A stretch of 8,427 nt of DNA from Cyanothece sp. UBA12306. GTDB lineage: Bacteria; Cyanobacteriota; Cyanobacteriia; Cyanobacteriales; Microcystaceae. This document shows, one piece after another, positions 6,370-8,427 of this stretch. The stretch covers positions 1 to 8,427 of the forward strand of contig DLXW01000208.1 in the NCBI GenBank assembly GCA_003448685.1, written 5' to 3'. Both the position numbers and the translations under genes were made by a program. The notes beneath the pieces are model-generated. The model had not been told where the DNA came from and made no database searches. It saw only the letters and a program-made list of their open reading frames with translations. Each line of letters begins with the position of its first letter. Within the stretch, counting starts at the first letter, position 1.

Positions 6370-8284
6370 TCTTTCTTGATAGTATAGATAAAGGAAAGTC
6401 TTGTCTATTAGAAAGCGGTTTTAAGGATAGAGTTGACCAATTTAAGACATCTTCTTTTTTGAATTTTGAGTTTTCTATTATTTTTGCTAAATCGATAATT
6501 GTAGTTCCTTCTAAGATTACTGATACTGGTAAATTAATATCAAAAGTATCTCGAATTCGAGAAATTATTTGTATGGCCTGTAAAGAATTTCCTCCCAACT
6601 GAAAAAATGATTCGTTAATACTTATTTTTTCCCCTAATATTGTTTCCCAAATGAATAGTAATTGTTTTTCTACTTTTGTTTTTGGACAAAATATATGGTT
6701 TTCTTGTTTATTTCTTTCTAATTTTAAATTTAATAGTTGTTTACGATCTAGTTTTCCATTAATGGTCAGAGGAAATTCTGATAAAAAAATAAACTCTGAA
6801 GGAATCATATAATCTGGTAGTCTTTCTTTTAAGAAATCTCTCAATTTTTCTCGATCTATTTCTGTTTTTGGAACAATATAAGCAATCAATTTTTTATCTT
6901 CGTAATTATTATCTGTGCTTAACACTACAGTTGAATTGACTTGATTATTTTTACTTAATACTGCTTCAATTTCCCCTAATTCAACTCGATAACCTCTAAT
7001 TTTAATTTGATAATCAATGCGTCCCAAAAACTCAATCGTTCCATCTTTATTCCAACAACCGAGATCTCCTGTTTTATAAAGACGAGAATTAGACTCATTA
7101 CTAAAGGGATTTTTGATGAATTTTTCTGCGGTTAACTGAGGTCGATTTAGATAACCTCTAGCTAAACCATCTCCTGCTATATATAATTCTCCAGGAAGAC
7201 CAATGTCAACTAATTGTAAGTTATTATCAAGGAGATAAACTTGTGTATTAGCAATGGGACGACCGATAGGAATAGATTTTTTGTTCGTATCATTAATCCT
7301 AATTGTATGACAACAAGTGAAGGTCGTATTTTCTGTCGGACCATAACCATTAATTAATTGGCAATGAGGAACTTCTTCTAATACTTTTTTGACCTGAGAA
7401 ATTGATAAAGTATCTCCTCCTGCTAAGATTTTTTTTAAAGGTTTTAAATATTCTATATGTTCTTCAACGATTAAATGAAATAATCCTGCTGTTAACCATA
7501 ATGTAGTAATATTATATTGTTCAATAGCTTTACCAATATCTTGTAAGGATGGAGTTTTTACTGGCATTAATACCAGTTTCCCCCCATTTAATAAGGATTG
7601 CCAAATTTCAAAAGTTGCTGCATCAAAAGCAATTGAAGCTAATTGTAAAATAACTTCGTTGTCAGTAAAATTGGCAAAATTATTATTTTTAACCAGTCGA
7701 ACAACACCACGATGAACCACACAAACTCCCTTAGGAGTACCGGTTGAACCCGATGTGTACATTACATAAGCTAAATTGTCTCCATTAACTTTAACTTTGA
7801 GAGGGTTATCATCACAAAGATCAACTGAAATAAATGGCTCATCAATAACAATATAATTCAGATTATTGTTGACATTATTAACAATATTTAGATAAGATTT
7901 TTGAGTAATTAATATAGAGGTTTCTGAATCTTTTAAAATAGTTTTTGTTCGCTCTAATGGAGTAGACGTATCCAAAGGTAAATAGGCTCCTCCTGCTTTT
8001 AAAATAGCTAAAATACTAATGATTAAATCAGGAGAACGATCTAAATATAAAGAGACTAATGTTTCTTTTTTTACACCTAATTTTTGTAAATAGTTAGCTA
8101 ATATATTTGACCTTTTATCGAGTTCACGATAAGTAATTTCTTGATTTTTATAAGCGATCGCAATAGCATTAGGGGTTTGTGCTGCTTGAAATGTAAATAA
8201 TTCGTGAATGGTAGAATTTCTGGGATAATCTGTCTGAGTATTTGTCCATTCTTCTAATAATTGATGTTGTTCAGGTTGCGTCAT
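6356..8284 (-). CDS. NRPS A-PCP part, valine-type adenylation domain
   Basis: This 642-residue frame holds an adenylation domain (about 25-515) and a carrier domain (about 535-605). Core motifs are intact: YTSGSTGTPKGV (176-187), NGYGPTEN (312-319), GELYIAGDGLARGYLN (365-380), YKTGDL (403-408), GRIDYQIKIRGYRVELGEIE (421-440) and NGKLDR (509-514). Pocket residues aligned to GrsA are D221, A222, F225, W263, L287, G289, G313, T321, F322 and K511. They read DAFWLGGTFK and differ only at the fifth position from the known valine code DAFWIGGTFK. The carrier motif FFQLGGNSLQA carries S567. The frame ends 10 residues into the wrong frame after FPLS (630-633). The start follows the linker EQHQLLEEW and an in-frame stop lies at 8306-8308, so there is no upstream C domain and this is a starting module. 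It overlaps the distal frame by 14 bases. Confidence 0.93.
   Translation of the reverse strand: MTQPEQHQLLEEWTNTQTDYPRNSTIHELFTFQAAQTPNAIAIAYKNQEITYRELDKRSNILANYLQKLGVKKETLVSLYLDRSPDLIISILAILKAGGAYLPLDTSTPLERTKTILKDSETSILITQKSYLNIVNNVNNNLNYIVIDEPFISVDLCDDNPLKVKVNGDNLAYVMYTSGSTGTPKGVCVVHRGVVRLVKNNNFANFTDNEVILQLASIAFDAATFEIWQSLLNGGKLVLMPVKTPSLQDIGKAIEQYNITTLWLTAGLFHLIVEEHIEYLKPLKKILAGGDTLSISQVKKVLEEVPHCQLINGYGPTENTTFTCCHTIRINDTNKKSIPIGRPIANTQVYLLDNNLQLVDIGLPGELYIAGDGLARGYLNRPQLTAEKFIKNPFSNESNSRLYKTGDLGCWNKDGTIEFLGRIDYQIKIRGYRVELGEIEAVLSKNNQVNSTVVLSTDNNYEDKKLIAYIVPKTEIDREKLRDFLKERLPDYMIPSEFIFLSEFPLTINGKLDRKQLLNLKLERNKQENHIFCPKTKVEKQLLFIWETILGEKISINESFFQLGGNSLQAIQIISRIRDTFDINLPVSVILEGTTIIDLAKIIENSKFKKEDVLNWSTLSLKPLSNRQDFPLSILSRKNVAN
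6379..6385 (-). other. Frameshift site splitting the NRPS gene in the C1 motif
   Basis: On the coding strand the codons for FPLS (6397-6386) are followed by seven bases, ATACTAT, and then CAA-GAA-AGA-ATG-TGG (QERMW). The C1 motif requires two residues, so six bases, between that Ser and Gln. One base is therefore extra and the frame changes by +1. Removing the A at 6385 would give FPLSYYQERMWLINQ, a normal C-domain opening. It may be a true mutation, a sequencing error or a recoding site. No classical slippery sequence is evident. Confidence 0.85.
8154..8161. repeat. HIP1 octamer GCGATCGC
   Basis: This is the second perfect HIP1 copy, inside the first codons of the NRPS A-PCP frame. It shows the NRPS DNA carries the cyanobacterial signature, which argues against recent import from a non-cyanobacterial donor. 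Confidence 0.75.
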
Positions 8285-8304
8285 AGGGATTAATGTTATG
8301 TTTG

Positions 8305-8355
8305 ACTATTTTTAAATTGCCCATAACGGACTAATAAAGAGTCAACTATTTTTAA
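8305..8355. repeat. 11-bp direct repeat upstream of the NRPS
   Basis: ACTATTTTTAA occurs at 8305-8315 and again at 8345-8355. The copies start 40 bases apart, roughly four helical turns, so a regulator could sit on one face of the helix. Similarity continues imperfectly beyond the core. Both copies lie between the candidate -10 box and the NRPS start. The motif is very AT-rich, so chance is possible. Confidence 0.35.
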
Positions 8356-8364
8356 TTTACATTA

Positions 8365-8370
8365 ATTATA
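8365..8370 (-). promoter_or_regulatory. Candidate -10 box TATAAT for the NRPS
   Basis: A perfect TATAAT on the minus strand lies 80 bases upstream of the NRPS ATG and just downstream of the terminator hairpin of the preceding gene, where a new promoter is expected. No good -35 match is seen at 16-18 bases. No ribosome-binding sequence is visible before the NRPS ATG. Confidence 0.4.
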
Positions 8371-8396
8371 AGAAATTTTTTCAGGTTCAGGGCTTA

Positions 8397-8427
8397 GAAA
8401 AAAGGGATGTCATCATTGACATCCCTT
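8397..8427 (-). terminator. Intrinsic terminator of a gene beyond the right edge
   Basis: On the minus strand, AAGGGATGTCA and TGACATCCCTT form a perfect 11-bp stem (8417-8427 with 8402-8412) around a four-base loop. The stem is followed by a run of T from the A-tract at 8398-8403. This is a canonical Rho-independent terminator. It should end a minus-strand transcript whose gene lies right of the window, separating it from the NRPS. The stem starts at the final base of the window and may extend further. Confidence 0.85.

Noticed and set aside
8274..8324. Short leader frame MGNLKIVKHNINPYDAT overlapping the NRPS start
   Set aside because: It has 17 codons, no Shine-Dalgarno and no regulatory amino-acid run; too short to support as a leader peptide.
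1..8427. CRISPR array, tRNA, rRNA or insertion sequence
   Set aside because: No regularly spaced direct repeats of CRISPR size, no cloverleaf with a T-arm, no rRNA stretch and no transposase frame or flanking terminal repeats were found by reading.

Overview
This window is most likely from a cyanobacterial chromosome. It is AT-rich, it carries two copies of the cyanobacterial HIP1 octamer GCGATCGC (1068-1075 and 8154-8161), and a four-copy heptanucleotide array sits next to a 17-base GC palindrome, as is often seen in cyanobacterial spacers. The protein sequences also look cyanobacterial, perhaps from a unicellular Crocosphaera/Cyanothece/Microcystis-like lineage. That lineage is inferred from recall and was not searched.

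Layout. At 1-1968 two housekeeping genes lie on the minus strand: purD (phosphoribosylamine-glycine ligase, purine synthesis; GTG start) and cysC (adenylylsulfate kinase, sulfate assimilation). A repeat-rich spacer separates them. A possible further minus-strand reading frame runs off the left edge. At 2102-3170 two plus-strand genes, one base apart, encode a Panacea (DUF4065)-like protein and a PemK/MazF-like protein, a probable toxin-antitoxin pair. The opposite strand at 3171-3335 holds an unlisted 54-residue, very hydrophobic reading frame whose stop codon directly abuts the toxin stop codon. At 3418-3903 lies gntK (gluconokinase), with a perfect 14-base palindrome touching its start codon.

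From 3952 to 8284 the minus strand encodes a small nonribosomal peptide synthetase (NRPS). It is present as two overlapping reading frames: A-PCP (642 aa) and then C-PCP-TE (805 aa). The first frame ends just after the opening of the C1 motif (FPLS) and the second resumes the same motif in the +1 frame (QERMW). This is therefore best read as one roughly 1,450-residue A-PCP-C-PCP-TE synthetase interrupted by a single extra base near 6379-6385. The A-domain pocket residues read D-A-F-W-L-G-G-T-F-K, one residue from a well-known valine code. The second module has no A domain, and the terminal thioesterase has Cys in place of the usual Ser, in a degenerate TFCAD elbow. A strong hairpin terminator at the right edge ends a minus-strand gene outside the window, so the NRPS probably starts its own transcription unit.

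How the parts fit: purD and cysC look like ordinary core genome, while 2102-8427 looks like a visibly more AT-rich accessory segment carrying a toxin-antitoxin pair, a small membrane protein, a sugar-acid kinase and a compact peptide synthetase. The most notable points are the NRPS (frameshift, missing second A domain, odd TE nucleophile), the Panacea-MazF pair and the hidden membrane microprotein.
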